DNA from: Sciurus carolinensis
Taxonomy: Eukaryota > Chordata > Mammalia > Rodentia > Sciuridae
Direction of reading: 5' to 3'
Assembly (NCBI RefSeq): GCF_902686445.1
Contig: NC_062232.1
Location: forward strand, 95,032,932-95,096,931
DNA length: 64,000 nucleotides
Shown here: piece by piece, positions 43,266 through 54,775 of the stretch
Numbering within the stretch: position 1 is the first letter of the stretch
How the letters are laid out: each line of letters opens with the position of its first letter
The notes under the pieces: model-generated
What the model was told of the DNA's origin: nothing
Seen by the model: the letters and a program-made list of their open reading frames with translations, nothing else
The model's database searches: none
Translations under genes and position numbers: made by a program

Positions 43266-43372
43266 TTTGATGTTGTTGTTGTTCGTTTGAGGAGTGCTGG
43301 GAATTGAACCAGGGCCTTGCACATGCTAAGCGTGAGCTCTACTGGTGAGCTAAACCCCCATCCCCACCACCT
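43266..43372 (-). mobile_element. ID SINE in MITE
   Basis: 'ggagtgctgggaattgaacc' + 'agggccttgcacatgctaag' and 'gtgagctaaacccccatccc'. Confidence 0.8.
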
Positions 43373-43377
43373 GTTTT

Positions 43378-43455
43378 TATTTTTTTTTTATTTTTTAATT
43401 TTTTTTTAATTTATTTATTTATTTTTTGACGGTACTGGGGATCGAACTCAGGGAC
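43378..43455 (-). mobile_element. SINE fragment in MITE
   Basis: A long T/(TTTA) tract and only the first ID-half bases: 'gacggtactggggatcgaac' + 'tcaggga'. A severely 5'-truncated dimeric SINE. Confidence 0.7.
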
Positions 43456-43640
43456 CACCTGTTTTTTTTAACTGAAGTTTCATTGGATCAAAGACCTGCC
43501 CATTTGTTTATATATTTGTGTATGACTGTGTTTATACCACAACAGCAGAATGAAGTAGTAATGATAAATGCCATACAGCTCACTGAAACCTGAAATATTT
43601 ACAGAAAACATTTGCCAAACACCTGCTCTAAAAGACCAGC

Positions 43641-43904
43641 CTAGACATGTCCAATTGATGATAAAGATATAAAGAGTAGACAACCAACCCGTAAGTCCTT
43701 TTTGAGACTCACTATGTCACATCTGCTAATGTCCAATTGACCAAAGCATGTCACATGCCTGAGCCATGAGCCCAGAGTCAAAGAGAAAGGCACTGCAGAG
43801 TTGCATCATAAAGAAGAATCAAATGACTGGGACCAATAATCCCATCTACCACAGCAAATTTTCAGAATCTTTCTTTTAGAGGAATGTGGACATGTGTATA
43901 CTTC
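43641..43904. other. no recognised feature
   Basis: Spacer between two inverted copies of one MITE family. Confidence 0.4.
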
Positions 43905-44140
43905 AAGTAATACTTTGGGTACACAAGGCAGCAATGATCTATCTAATATTTGAAAAACTTTTTCCATAAAAAGGCTAGATATTAAATATTTTAGACTTTG
44001 TGGGTCATGTAATGTCTATCATGAATACTCAAATCTGTTGTACCATGGAAGGAGTCATAGATCATATGTAAACAAATTTGAGTGTAGCTGTGTTCTAATA
44101 AAGTTTTATTCACAAAACAGGCCATAGTTTTTCTGCCCCT
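43905..44140 (+). mobile_element. hAT-type MITE
   Basis: 'aaaaaggctagatattaaat' + 'attttagactttgtgggtca', 'tgtgttctaataaagtttta' + 'ttcacaaaacaggc'. Sense copy of the family at 43200-43640; the 3' end is truncated. Confidence 0.75.
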
Positions 44141-44242
44141 AATCTATTCCATAGGGAAAATAAGAAAATTGGGGCATAAGGAACTTAGACAATTCACCTA
44201 GGATCATATAACTAATTGATGATTAAATGGGATCAAGTGTTA
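44141..44242 (-). mobile_element. MIR SINE fragment
   Basis: 'aagaaaattggggcataagg' + 'aacttagacaattcacctag' + 'gatcatataacta': reversed MIR core, directly abutting the MITE and the next SINE. Confidence 0.6.
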
Positions 44243-44465
44243 TAGTCAATCAGGCGTGGTGGCAATGTCTCTAATCCCAGCATTTTGGGAAGCTGAGGCA
44301 GGAGATTATGAGTTCAAACCTCAGCAATTTAGCAAGACCCTAAGCAACTGAGAAAGACCCTGTCTCTAAATTTAAAAATATAAAAAAGAGTTGGGGATGT
44401 GGCCCAAAGACTAAACACCCCTGGGTTCAATCCCTGGTACCAAAAAAAAAAAAAAAAAAAAAAAG
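44243..44465 (+). mobile_element. B1-dID SINE
   Basis: 'caggcgtggtggcaatgtct', 'tagcaagaccctaagcaact', 'gagttggggatgtggcccaa', 'gggttcaatccctggtacca' and (A)22. Confidence 0.9.
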
Positions 44466-45510
44466 AATTATAGTCATATAGTCCCAGCAGATATGTTTTC
44501 TTTGGGTCCACAGGAAGTTATAAACAGATTTGAACTGTTTGTCAATATGTAAAAATTGAGAATGTTTGCATAAATATCTGGATATTCAGAATTTCTTAAA
44601 ATTTGAAACATTTGGAAATGTTAGACTTATATTCCCACAAATCAGCAATTGACTGGAGCTAAGTAAATGCCATTCCATTAAATGTACTCTAAGTTCCACC
44701 CTTTCCCATGACCTTGCATTTGACTGAGCTCAATCATTTATGTAATTTTGCTGGCCCCTGTGGGCATACAGAGTTTACTACCATGGACTGAGCCCCAGTC
44801 TCCTAATGTCCCAGTCCTAGGTCTTTTCCATTTGATGACTTGAAGAGGTCAAGCGAGTCCAATATGGTAAGGTGGAGGTTTTAAAACTTGATTTTAGATT
44901 TTAAGAACTCCTTTGTCTATGAAGAAGTATTTTCCTCCTCTATGGATTTCTGGAGATGATGAGACTTTCTGATTTAATTAGTTTAGAATCCATAAAAATG
45001 TGTTTCAGATAAGTGATTTGTGACCAAATCTCTCCTTTATTACAGTCGAAGGTATAATTTGTAGTACATACCGAGGTGATTTTAATCTGTGGACTGTCTT
45101 AAATAAATATTTCTTAACACCTGAGTTGGAATTATTGGAAGAGAAAATGGGGGCGGGGGTGATTTAAGGAAAGTATTCCCTCCACATACTTCTGCACCTA
45201 TCTTATTAAAACTTTATGGTCATTAAATGAATTTTATGTGGGAGAATTATTTGGTGCTACAAGAACTGATAAGATACATTCATAGATATTATTTGTCTTT
45301 ATTTGAAAATAGGTGAAAGAACCGACATTCTTAGAAAATTCTACCTCCTGCACTGAGGTTTGTACATGTCACGTATCTTTTGGGTAACTGACTTCCTTTG
45401 CTCAGGGATCAAGACAACCCCCTGACCAGGATTAAAGATACTTCATCATCCTAATTTACATCATACAACAAATACCTACAATAACATCCCCCAAAGACTA
45501 AGGGTCATGC
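44466..45510. other. no recognised feature
   Basis: About 1 kb without a recognised repeat; 44640-44870 has more balanced composition than its flanks. Confidence 0.4.
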
Positions 45511-45622
45511 ACTAGGGTTGTAGTTCAGTGGTGGAGCACTTGCCCAGCACATGAGACTCTGGGGTTGATCCTCAGCACCACATAAAAATAATTAAAATAA
45601 AGGTTAAAAAAAAGACTAAAGG
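45511..45622 (+). mobile_element. ID SINE, long-tailed
   Basis: 'ctagggttgtagttcagtgg' + 'tggagcacttgcccagcaca', 'ggggttgatcctcagcacc', 'ataattaaaataaagg' tail. Flanks 'aaagactaagggtcatg' and 'aaagactaaaggtcatg' form a 17-bp duplication with one mismatch. Confidence 0.9.
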
Positions 45623-45684
45623 TCATGTCTATGGAAAGAGGAATAGAAAATGGAAGGAAAGTAACTGATTATTTTTTTCTACAG

Positions 45685-45870
45685 TGTGTTAGGTGATTTA
45701 CTGACATTAATTCTCATTGAGTCCACAAAAGAATACATTGGTGTAGATGCTTTTATTATTCCCATTTTGCAGTAGGGAAGACTAAAGTTTAGAGAGTATA
45801 TGTAACCTGCCCAAAACCTTCCTAAGTGGAAGGAGTTGCATTTTTAATGCACATTTCATACTCCTGTGTT
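45685..45870 (-). mobile_element. MIR SINE
   Basis: 'ttattattcccattttgcag' + 'tagggaagactaaag', 'agtatatgtaacctgcccaa': reversed MIR, nearly complete. Confidence 0.75.
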
Positions 45871-47765
45871 GTGAGTTGCTTAGGAGCAGAGTAACCACAA
45901 CAGATGTGTCCAGGAGACAGAAAACAAGAGGATATACTAATAGTTGGCTTTCTATTTAGCTAGCTAACTTGACTAGATGAGAGCAAGGCCCAAAATCAGG
46001 TCTAAAGGCATGGATCAAAGATAAAAAACAAGCAAAGTTTTTATAAGGCTTCCAGATTATGAAAAGGTATCTCTGTGATTACACGCTGAAGAGGCTGGTG
46101 CTGTTGTGCCTATTCTGGCAGCCAAATGAAAAACTCTTGCTTTGGGAGATTTCTTCAAAGAAGAGTTGCCAATTTGCAGAATTCTAATAAAAGGCTTTCA
46201 CACACTCATCAATCCATTCTGAGCTATTGTGGCATTCTTTTTGTCAAGGATTTCAAGTGAGATTATTTGCCTGTAGTTATTAAGGTTCTTGTAGAGGCAT
46301 AAAAAGTAAGCTTCCTTCAAAAAGGATTTAACTCATTAAGTTCTGTTCTTTCTAACCTACCCCCTTGCATTATTTTGTCCACCTCTCTGAGAAAATCAAT
46401 GCATATTCCCCTTGTCCTGCAAAACTGCTGACAGTCATGCTGAGAGAAAATTTGTAAGAATGCCTCTAAGTGTGATATAAGGTGAAGTCTAAGATGTAAA
46501 TACATAGAAATCGTTTTCAAAAGAGCTATTTAAGCCATTGAGTGCAATTTGCAACAAAATTTTGTACACACTCTTGCATGCCTAATTGAACACGAAGATG
46601 CACACGCAAAACATCAGATGTACAAAAAAATTTTGTGCACAGATTGACATTCTAATCACCGCCCATTTAGTCATTGACATAAATGACTCAAAACGTAGGC
46701 ACAGGGCTGCATCAAGCTCTTCTTCAACATTTAAAAAGGTTGTTTTGTTTAAAAAAAAAAAAGTGGGAACTCATCTGACAGACTAATCCTAATCAAATGG
46801 TAATTATCATCTAATTGTTTATTTTTTTCTTCAACCTCTGTCTCCTTTATTTTATACTGGTTAAGTTTTAACATTTTTGTAACTCATTTTCTATTTTTTC
46901 TTATCCTCTCCAGGACGATTTACTGCGTTACTAATATTAAGACAGTCTACATTAAGCAAGGCAGCAAAGCTTAAGTAAAATAGAGATTTACATATTTAAA
47001 TTATCATACTACCTGGTTGAGATCATCCTACCTAAATAAAACAAATCCTTTTGGAAAACTGGTTTATGGAAGTTGAAGTAGGAGGAAAACTCAAATTTTT
47101 AAATACTTAAATTAGGATATGTAAACTTTTTCACATATGTGATATCATTAATGATGTGGAACCATTCTGAAATGGCTATGGGAAGTCCATGTGTAAGACA
47201 AACCAATCTGGCCGTTTTGAACAAAGAAATGTTCAATACATGATATTTTGTGCTTACAAAATAGTTAGAAGGACTAAGGGAGCAAGATTTCCTAAGAAGT
47301 AGGAACCTAACTGTTCTAAACTTCTACAACCTGTCTGTCCCTCTACAGGAGCTGCAGGGGACATCACAGCCAGCAATCGGGAAGTAAAGTGCAAGAGTTA
47401 TCACATCTCCTGTGCTATGAACTAGAAATCAGAGAGCCACCGACAGATCTGTTGGATGCAGAATCACACTATGCTAACTAGATCTATACCAGCAAAGTGG
47501 TTATTTTATGTGCTAATGTCTCTCCTAATGTTAAATGCTGTTATGAATAGAAGTGTTGGGTGAATGCCTGTGATTGGTGGAAACCTGGAACCTCAGCTAT
47601 AAAAGAGTTCAGAAATGTAACTTTTCAGTTGATCGGCATCTGCCTTTCAAGAGAATACTCTTAATAGGTGAAACTGATGTTGAATGTGGCAGCCTACCAC
47701 ATCTGCTATGCCAAAGGACCAGAAGAAAACCTGTTCACAAATTTGTTTTAAAAAATTGAGAAACT
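45871..47765. other. repeat-poor interval
   Basis: About 1.9 kb with no recognised repeat. 46060-46330 has balanced, low-simple-repeat sequence ('gattacacgctgaagaggct', 'cacactcatcaatccattct', 'gtcaaggatttcaagtgaga') that could be a conserved non-coding element. 47330-47500 is similarly balanced. No supported frame. Confidence 0.3.
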
Positions 47766-47948
47766 GATATGTTGGGATTGGAGGCACATGCCTCTAATCT
47801 CAGCAACTCCTGAGGCTGAGGCAGGAGGGTCACAAGTTGGAGGCCAGCCTCCGCAATTTAACGAGACCCTATCTCAAAATAAAAAATAAAGAGGGTTGAG
47901 GATGTGGCTCAGTGATAGAGCCTTTCTAGGTTCAATCTCCATTACCAC
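47766..47948 (+). mobile_element. B1-dID SINE, diverged
   Basis: 'ggaggcacatgcctctaatc', 'aatttaacgagaccctatct', 'gggttgaggatgtggctcag', 'ctaggttcaatctccattac'. Confidence 0.85.
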
Positions 47949-48012
47949 ATGCACACACATGCACACACACACACACACACACACGCATACACACACATGC
48001 ACACACACATTA
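47949..48012. repeat. (CA)n microsatellite at the SINE end
   Basis: Interrupted (CA)n with gcac/gcat units, in the place of the SINE A-tail. Confidence 0.95.
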
Positions 48013-48204
48013 CAAAACAAAATGTGGTAATTACTGATAAAGTGCTAACTGTGCTAGCAACGAGTCAGGAAATGTTTCAAAAGAATGTAGTATTTGAACT
48101 TGGCATTAAAGAATAAGTAATGTGAAGCAAAAGCAAGCTAATAATTATAGATTATAGCATTTTTCAGGTTACAGAATATATCTGATAAAATTAGATAAAC
48201 ATTT
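48013..48204. other. no recognised feature
   Basis: Spacer. Confidence 0.4.
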
Positions 48205-48305
48205 TCCCTGCTTCATAGATAAAAACACGGGTTGAGACACACACCTGAAAAGTGGCAGAGTTGGCAAATGAATTCAAGCCTGTTTCACTCCAATCGCCCT
48301 GATGG
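48205..48305 (-). mobile_element. MIR SINE fragment
   Basis: 'cttcatagataaaaacacgg' + 'gttgagacacacacctgaaa' + 'agtggcagagttggcaaatg' + 'aattcaagcctg' matches the reversed MIR in order. Confidence 0.65.
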
Positions 48306-48677
48306 AACATATCATGTTGGCACTCTCAGAGGGATTTAGAAACACAGGAATGTAGAAATGTGCATTTCAGTCAGAGAAAGCAGTTTGAACAAAACTATAG
48401 TGAAATTAAAGTTGGAAACAATTTAGACAATTAATTGTAAACAACTAAAGGCTAACTGATTTTTGGCTGCAATGCAAAGAATACAAAAAATGTCAACTAG
48501 AGAGCAAAGGTAAGTTAGATTAGACAGTAGAATTTTGAATAACAGACTAAAGCATCTGTTGGCAATAGGGGTCCAAATAATTTTTAGAAAGGCATGATTA
48601 CTGCAGTGATGTATAAAAATCATGCATTAATTTGTTAAACTGAAAATGAAGTGTGAGAAAGACTGGAAAATGGAATC
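48306..48677. other. no recognised feature
   Basis: AT-rich spacer. Confidence 0.4.
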
Positions 48678-48769
48678 GTTTCTTTATCCATTGATCTTAT
48701 TGGTGGGCACCTAGGTTATTCCACATTTTAGCTATTGTGAATAGTGTTGCAGTTAACATATATAACTAT
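48678..48769 (-). mobile_element. old L1 ORF2 end fragment
   Basis: 'ggtgggcacctaggttattc', 'gctattgtgaatagtgttgc' are reversed L1 words. They lead directly into the hairpin at 48770. Confidence 0.6.
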
Positions 48770-48817
48770 ATATTTTGACACATGCATCAGCAATAAAGAA
48801 TGCATGTGTCAAAATAT
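48770..48817. repeat. perfect inverted repeat, 18-bp arms, 12-bp loop
   Basis: Left arm 48770-48787 'atattttgacacatgcat', loop 'cagcaataaaga', right arm 48800-48817 its exact reverse complement. The loop plus right arm resembles L1 wording ('gcaataaacatgcatgtgtc'). Confidence 0.95.
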
Positions 48818-48999
48818 TATTCTTGGCACCCTGAATTACAGAGACTATATCCTTTCTAAAAGTGCTTGTAAAACATTTGTAAAAATTGAATGGTGTATTA
48901 TAATATTGTAAAACTCTCAATAATTCCAAAAAGAAGGAAATGTTACAGAATTCTGTAGTGTGAGAAGTACAGAGGTTAATAGCAAAATAATAAAAAAAA
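48818..48999. other. no recognised feature
   Basis: AT-rich spacer. Confidence 0.4.
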
Positions 49000-51085
49000 A
49001 ATCTACCTGAAAAAATTGAAAAACAATTCTTAGGTCAAAGTTGAAATACAAAACAAAAATTGGAGAATTTCTTTTATATAATAAAAATGGAATACAGTAA
49101 AAACAGTTATCAAAGGAGAAATTATGGAACTGAATCTCTACATCTAAAAAATCAAAAACTAAACTAAAAAATCAAAATACATAAACTACTCAAATTTTTA
49201 AAACCCAGGAAAAGAATAAAACATAAAATGAAAGAAAACATAATTAAAGAAATATGACAAAATCAAGTATTAATGAGATAGAAGGTAGAAAACTGTAGAA
49301 ATAACAACTAAATAAAAAACTAGCTCTTGGGAAGGGGGGAATTCCTATATCATTAGGTATCCCAATAAAACAGGAAAGGGAACCACAAGTGTACATCATT
49401 AGAAATGACAAGTGGAGAATGACCATCATCTGTTTTAAATGAGACTATTTTGCACAAATATATGCAATTACATTTTAAAACCTAGAAAAATAATTACTTC
49501 CCTAAGAAATGCATTATAAAATTTGAGTGCAGTCCAAATAAGAATACAACATATTTTTATTTCCCACATAAAAATAGACAGTTATAAAGAATTGACCTGT
49601 ATAAAAGCACAAGAGCTATATGGCTTCCCAGGGGAATTCTACCAAATCTTTGGAGGTCTGCTGATTCTAATGCTTCTACCACAATTACAGAGCATATAGA
49701 AAGAAAGAAAATTTCCAAATGCTTTTTAATGTGGTAAGTGTTACATTGATAGCCAAATGAAAACTACAGTCTGGTATCACTTATAAATATTTGATGCAAA
49801 AATCTTAAATAAAACATTAGCAAACAGAATTCAGCAGCACATTAAAAAATAACATATTATTTGGGATTACATAACTAATAGGGGTTTATTTGACCATTCA
49901 ATGGTGGTTCAACATGAAGAGAAAATGAACACAATTATCATATTAATAGAATGAAGAAGAAAAAACACATTATCATCTTTATAAGATGCATAAAACTATG
50001 TCATGAAATTCAGAAACCATTAATTTTTAAAGATACTAAATTAAATAGAAATTGAAGGATACTTCCATACATATAAGCACATGGCCCAAACCAGCATATT
50101 TCTCAGTTGGTAAACATCGGAGATTTCCATGCTGAAATATGCTTAAGATCTCTGCTACTGCTTACTTTGTATTAGGTGTAAGTAGTTATATAAGAGAAAG
50201 CAAATGAAAGCATGAGTCTAAAACAGATGGTATGGTTTTATAGCTGAAAACCCAAAAAGAATCAATGGGAAAATACTAAAATAAATTTTAATAAAGTATC
50301 AATGAATAGTAAAATTAGAACAGAGAACACAACAGACTTCATATACATAACCAATCAAAAGGTATAATGGGAAAATAAGCCATATCTACAATACAAAAAT
50401 ATTCTTTTATTTGACAGGCAGTTAATAAAGCATAGGCTTCATTCAATTATGAGGAAATCTATAAAATGTTTCTGAAAAAAACACAAGTAAACTAGAACAA
50501 ACTGATGACTTTATATTATGAAGACAGTAATTCTTCTCAAGTTAACTTATAAATTAGTATGTCTCAATAAAATTACAATTGGGTGTTTTGTGTGTTAAAT
50601 AAGTTACTTATAGAGTTCATTTAAAAATCAAACAAGCAAAAACATGCAGAAAAATTGCTAAAAATAGAGGGCATTGGCAGAAAATGATCAGTCATACCAA
50701 ATCACAAAACATATCCCTCTGTACCAAAAATAGAGATTAAACAAAAAAGAACACTCCAAAGACCCAATGCATAAGAAAATGTAGTGCATGCTAAGACTAA
50801 TATCTGAAATTAGTGTGCAAAAGCGAACTTTTCATAAGTGGTCTTGGGACACCTGGATTCTTGGAATTGGATCCATTTTTTTGTGGTAGAAGGGGAATTG
50901 TCAGAGATTAAATGTATCTTAAAGGATATATATCAACTAAATAAAATTGTGAACTTTGGAACATGATATGAACAAATAAATCCTAAAAATAAAATGGTGA
51001 AGATATTTGGGGAAACCTCACAATAGTTATCAATGATATTAAGAAATATTAGTTGATTTTGAAAGATTAAAATGATATCAGTGTT
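49000..51085 (+). mobile_element. old L1M ORF2, sense
   Basis: Sense ORF2 words in order: 'taaaaaactagctcttggga', 'cccaggggaattctaccaaa', 'gaattcagcagcacattaaa', 'ttcaatggtggttcaacatg', 'acaattatcatattaataga', 'gaacactccaaagacccaat'. Many indels, all frames closed. Confidence 0.75.
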
Positions 51086-51982
51086 GACTTTTTTATAAAT
51101 TTTATTGTGGAAAGAACAATTTACATTAGATCTAGTCTCTACCAGATTTTTGTGTGTTTGGTGACGGGATTAAACCCAAGGCTTCATGTATGCTAAGCAC
51201 TTGCTCTGCCACTGGGCTATCCCTCCCCCCCCCGTGCGCTCCTCCTAAAAAATTGTTCAGTATAGTGGACTCTTGTTATTATGTGAGTTTATGTTTTACA
51301 GTAGTTCTCTAGAACTTATTCATTTTGCGTAATGAAAACCTCATGCCCACTGGTCAGCCATTTCCTATTTCTTCCTCTACTCCAGTCCCTGATAACCACC
51401 ATTCTATTTTCTGATTCTATGAGTTTAACTATTTTAAATACCTCATAGAATTGAGGTCATGTAGGATTTGTCCTTCAGCAACTAGTTTATTTCACTTTAT
51501 ATGTTATCTTCAACATTAATCCATTTGTTGCAAATTACAGGATTCCCTTCTTTATAGCTGAGTAATATTCCAATGTATATATGTACCTTTTTTTTAACCA
51601 TTCTTCCATTGATGAACAGTTAGGTTATTTATACCTCCTGACTATCTTGAATAGTGCTGCAATGAACATTAGAATGTTATTATCTGTTAGAGATCCTGAT
51701 TTCAGTTCTTTTAAACAAATACTCAGAAAAGATTGCAGGATCATATAGCAGCTCTATTACATTTTTGTGAGAAATCTCAAGAAATGTACTATTTTCCATA
51801 GTGGTTACACCACTTTTCATTCTTAACAACAGTGTACATGGTTACAATTTCTCTACATGCTTGCTTGCAAATATTTCTTTTTTGTATTTTGTTTTGTTCT
51901 ATTTTATCCTGACAGTTGTGAGATGATATCTGATATTGTGGTTTTGATTTGCATTTCCCTGCTAAGTAGTGATGTGATGCAT

Positions 51983-51984
<2 letters not shown>
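51086..51984 (-). mobile_element. L1MA/MB-like 3' end, reversed
   Basis: 'gttatcttcaacattaatcc', 'ctgagtaatattccaatgta', 'attgatgaacagttaggtta', 'gcaatgaacattagaatgtt', 'ggttttgatttgcatttccc': ORF2 end and 3'UTR in reverse. Inserted into or next to the sense L1M and itself split by a SINE. Confidence 0.75.
51148..51240 (-). mobile_element. ID SINE in L1
   Basis: 'gtttggtgacgggattaaac' + 'ccaaggcttcatgtatgcta', 'cactgggctatccctccc' and a C9 run. Confidence 0.75.
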
Positions 51985-52051
<67 letters not shown>

Positions 52052-52052
52052 T
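51985..52052. repeat. (TA)n(GA)n compound microsatellite
   Basis: About 15 TA units pass directly into about 16 GA units, at the junction between the L1 and the following LTR. Confidence 0.97.
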
Positions 52053-52474
52053 TTATTATTTATATATTTATTTTGGCTCATGGTTTCAGAGATTTCGATA
52101 CACGGTTGGCCAGCTTCATTACTTTGACTCAAGATGAGGAAGAACATCACAGCAGAAGGGCATGGCACAAGAAATCTGCTCTCCTTGTGGCAGCTGGGAA
52201 GCAGAGTGAGAAGAGAAAGGGGTTGAGGACAAGAAAGAGTTCCCAAGGGCACACCCCTAGGACCCACTCCTTCTAACTAGTTTCCACCTCCTTCATTTTT
52301 CACCATCACCTAATAATCCATTCAGTTATGAATCCCTCAATGGACTGGATCCATTGATTAGGTCACAACTCTATGATTCGGTTACTTCTCCAAATCCCCA
52401 TCTGAACATTGCTGCATTGGGGAGCAAGTCTTCACACATGAATCTTGGAGGGACACTCATGTCCAAACCATAAC
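52053..52474 (-). mobile_element. MaLR LTR
   Basis: 'tttattttggctcatggttt', 'cagctgggaagcagagtgag', 'gggcacacccctaggaccca', 'ccccatctgaacattgctgc', 'catgtccaaaccataaca'. The outer 3' end is replaced by the microsatellite. Confidence 0.85.
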
Positions 52475-54035
52475 AGAAACTAAAAAAAATAGGTCTGAAT
52501 AAATTACACAGAATGTATTAAAAATTGGCTAAGAGATGGAATACAAGGAAGAAAACTTAAGCAACCAGGAGGATAGAATACAACTATTTTTAACATACTT
52601 CTATTAGAAATATTGGAATAAAATAATAGAATGAGAAAGAAGAAATATTTGAAAACCTAATGACTGAGAAGTATGCAGAACTGACATACAATATGGATCA
52701 TCTATGTAAGAAAAAAAATCAAGATTTTTAAGAAAAGAAATCCACAAGTACATCATTATGGAAAAAACATACAATAACAAACACCATAGAAGATCTCAAA
52801 ACTAACCCAAAAAGAGAAAAAAAACACAAATATAAGAGATTATAATTAAAATGGCAGTAGCTGTCTCAACAATAATAGTAAAACTAACAGCCAATGGAAT
52901 AATATTGTATTTGCTCTTAAAAGAAAATAATTGTCAATTTATGTCAGAATTTTATTCTCTTATACTAGGACTCAAAAAATGAATGTCAGATAAAGAGATT
53001 TTCAAACAAAAAGTGATACCAGTAATGTGCTGATGAATATTTTATCGCTTACTCTGGAAAATGGAGGCATGAACAATGAAGGTCACTGAATACACATTTG
53101 AGAAGAGATTTGCATTAACAAACGTTACATAGTATTTCCAACATACAGAAAAAATAAGTCTCAAAATTGTACATAACAGAAAAATGCAGTGAAATAATTC
53201 ATAAGAGAAAGTTTTGAATATTTATTACTTTATTTTAAATATAATTGATTTACTTGCAACTGTTCCTAATTTAATTTTTAATAATGCCTGTGTTTTACAA
53301 CCAGCTTGCAAAGTTCCTGAAAATTTAGCCTTTGGCTATTGAGGGTTGGTCCACACCAGTTCACACACAGCACTTATTATTTTCTAAGCAACTTTTACTA
53401 GAGAAACTTCTAGAGAATGTTAATGCTCTCCAAAGTTAGTTCTGAAACACAAAAAAAAAGGTGTGCAAGGAAATTGATAACTAATCAATTTGACAAACTG
53501 ATAATTATGCCTATTTTAGTGGATAACAAAACATGATGAAACTAAAGAAACAATAATAGTATGTAAGATGGGAGGGAGAAATTACATGAAACTTTCTAAG
53601 ATTTTTGTTTAATTCTGGAGGAGGGAGATATTAGATTTTATTAAGTATATATGTTAAAATTTTAATGAAAATCATTTAAAAAAAAGAATATATAACTGAC
53701 AAACCAGTGAAGTGGAACAGTTAAATTACCACACACACAAAAAAATCCTTGAGCAAAGCACTAACAGAAGCCAAAAGAAGCACAGAAAATTATGTTAAAA
53801 AGAAAACACAAAATTTCAAAATCCGTAAACCCAGCAATGACAATAATCACAAGAAATATAAATAAACAAATCCATTTTTAAAGAAGCATGCATTCTCTGA
53901 TTGGTGTTCAAAATATGCATTATACACTTTTTACAAAGGGCATATACTTAAACATAAGGACAGAGAAAAAAACAAATTAAAGAATGAGAAAATATATATA
54001 CCAAGTATTTGTCAAAGGAAACCCAATGTCATTAG
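52475..54035 (+). mobile_element. old L1M/HAL1-like ORF1 region, sense
   Basis: 52820-53060 holds the diverged end of an ORF1-type region ('cagccaatggaataatattg', 'aattgtcaatttatgtcaga', 'agagattttcaaacaaaaag'); the flanks fit L1M/HAL1 wording loosely ('aatgaaaatcatttaaaaaa' near 53665). No open frame survives. Confidence 0.45.
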
Positions 54036-54178
54036 ATCAATCCCTGTGTGTCTAAGTATCCTTGTATCTGAAATGCAGATAATATAGGTTCCTAACGTAT
54101 AAGGTCATTTAGAGGATTCATTGACTAAATATGTGAAAGCACTTAGGACACATCCTGGAACATCATGAAATATAGTTG
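54036..54178 (+). mobile_element. MIR SINE
   Basis: 'cttgtatctgaaatgcagat' + 'aatataggttcctaac', 'atttagaggattcattgact', 'gtgaaagcacttaggacaca': sense MIR. Confidence 0.65.
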
Positions 54179-54224
54179 AAAAAAAGAAGATCCCACATAT
54201 TTGGAACATTTAACAACCACTACC

Positions 54225-54246
54225 AAAAAAACAAAACAAAACAAAA

Positions 54247-54277
<31 letters not shown>

Positions 54278-54279
54278 AA
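54225..54279. repeat. (AAAAC)n(AAAT)n microsatellite
   Basis: Four aaaac units then about nine aaat units. Confidence 0.95.
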
Positions 54280-54775
54280 CACCAATTACTAGCTAATCCA
54301 TGTAAAAATGAGAATGTTTAAAACCCACAAAACTTAAACCTAAACAAAAGTGAAAAATAAAATTCACTATGTGCACCAAAGGTGGAAATGGCTAACTTTA
54401 TTTTTATTAGAAAAAGAGAAAGGTAAAAACAAAGAACCAATCAGTTAGAAGTCAGAAAAAAATGAATAAACTCAAAGGTACTGGAATAAAATAATGAAGA
54501 TAAAAGCAAACATTAGGGAAATTGAAAAGAGAAAGTACACAATAGGAAGGATTTGAAAAACCAAAAGTTTGTACAAGGAAAAACATAATAGAGTAGATGA
54601 TCCTCTGCAAGATTAATCGAATGAAGACAAAATGAAATCTATTTACATATAAGGCAGGAATGTAAAATATCAAAGAATGCTATAAAAATATCTATGAATT
54701 TGAAAATTTAGATTAAATGGCAAGTTTCTAAATAAGTACATTTCTAAAACAATATCTTAGTTTCTTGCCACATGA
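54280..54775 (+). mobile_element. old L1M ORF2, sense
   Basis: 'gggaaattgaaaagagaaag', 'aaccaaaagtttgtacaagg', 'cctctgcaagattaatcgaa' correspond to ORF2 between endonuclease and RT. Confidence 0.6.

Larger units (their letters stand above)
43200..43640 (-). mobile_element. hAT-type MITE, split by two SINEs
   Basis: 'ggcttggcaggccaaattca' + 'gcctatc', then after the SINEs 'gaccacctgttttttttaac', 'agtttcattggatcaaagac', 'catttgtttatatatttgtg', ending 'gaaaacatttgccaaacacc'. The same family occurs in the opposite orientation at 43905-44140. Non-autonomous, old. Confidence 0.65.
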
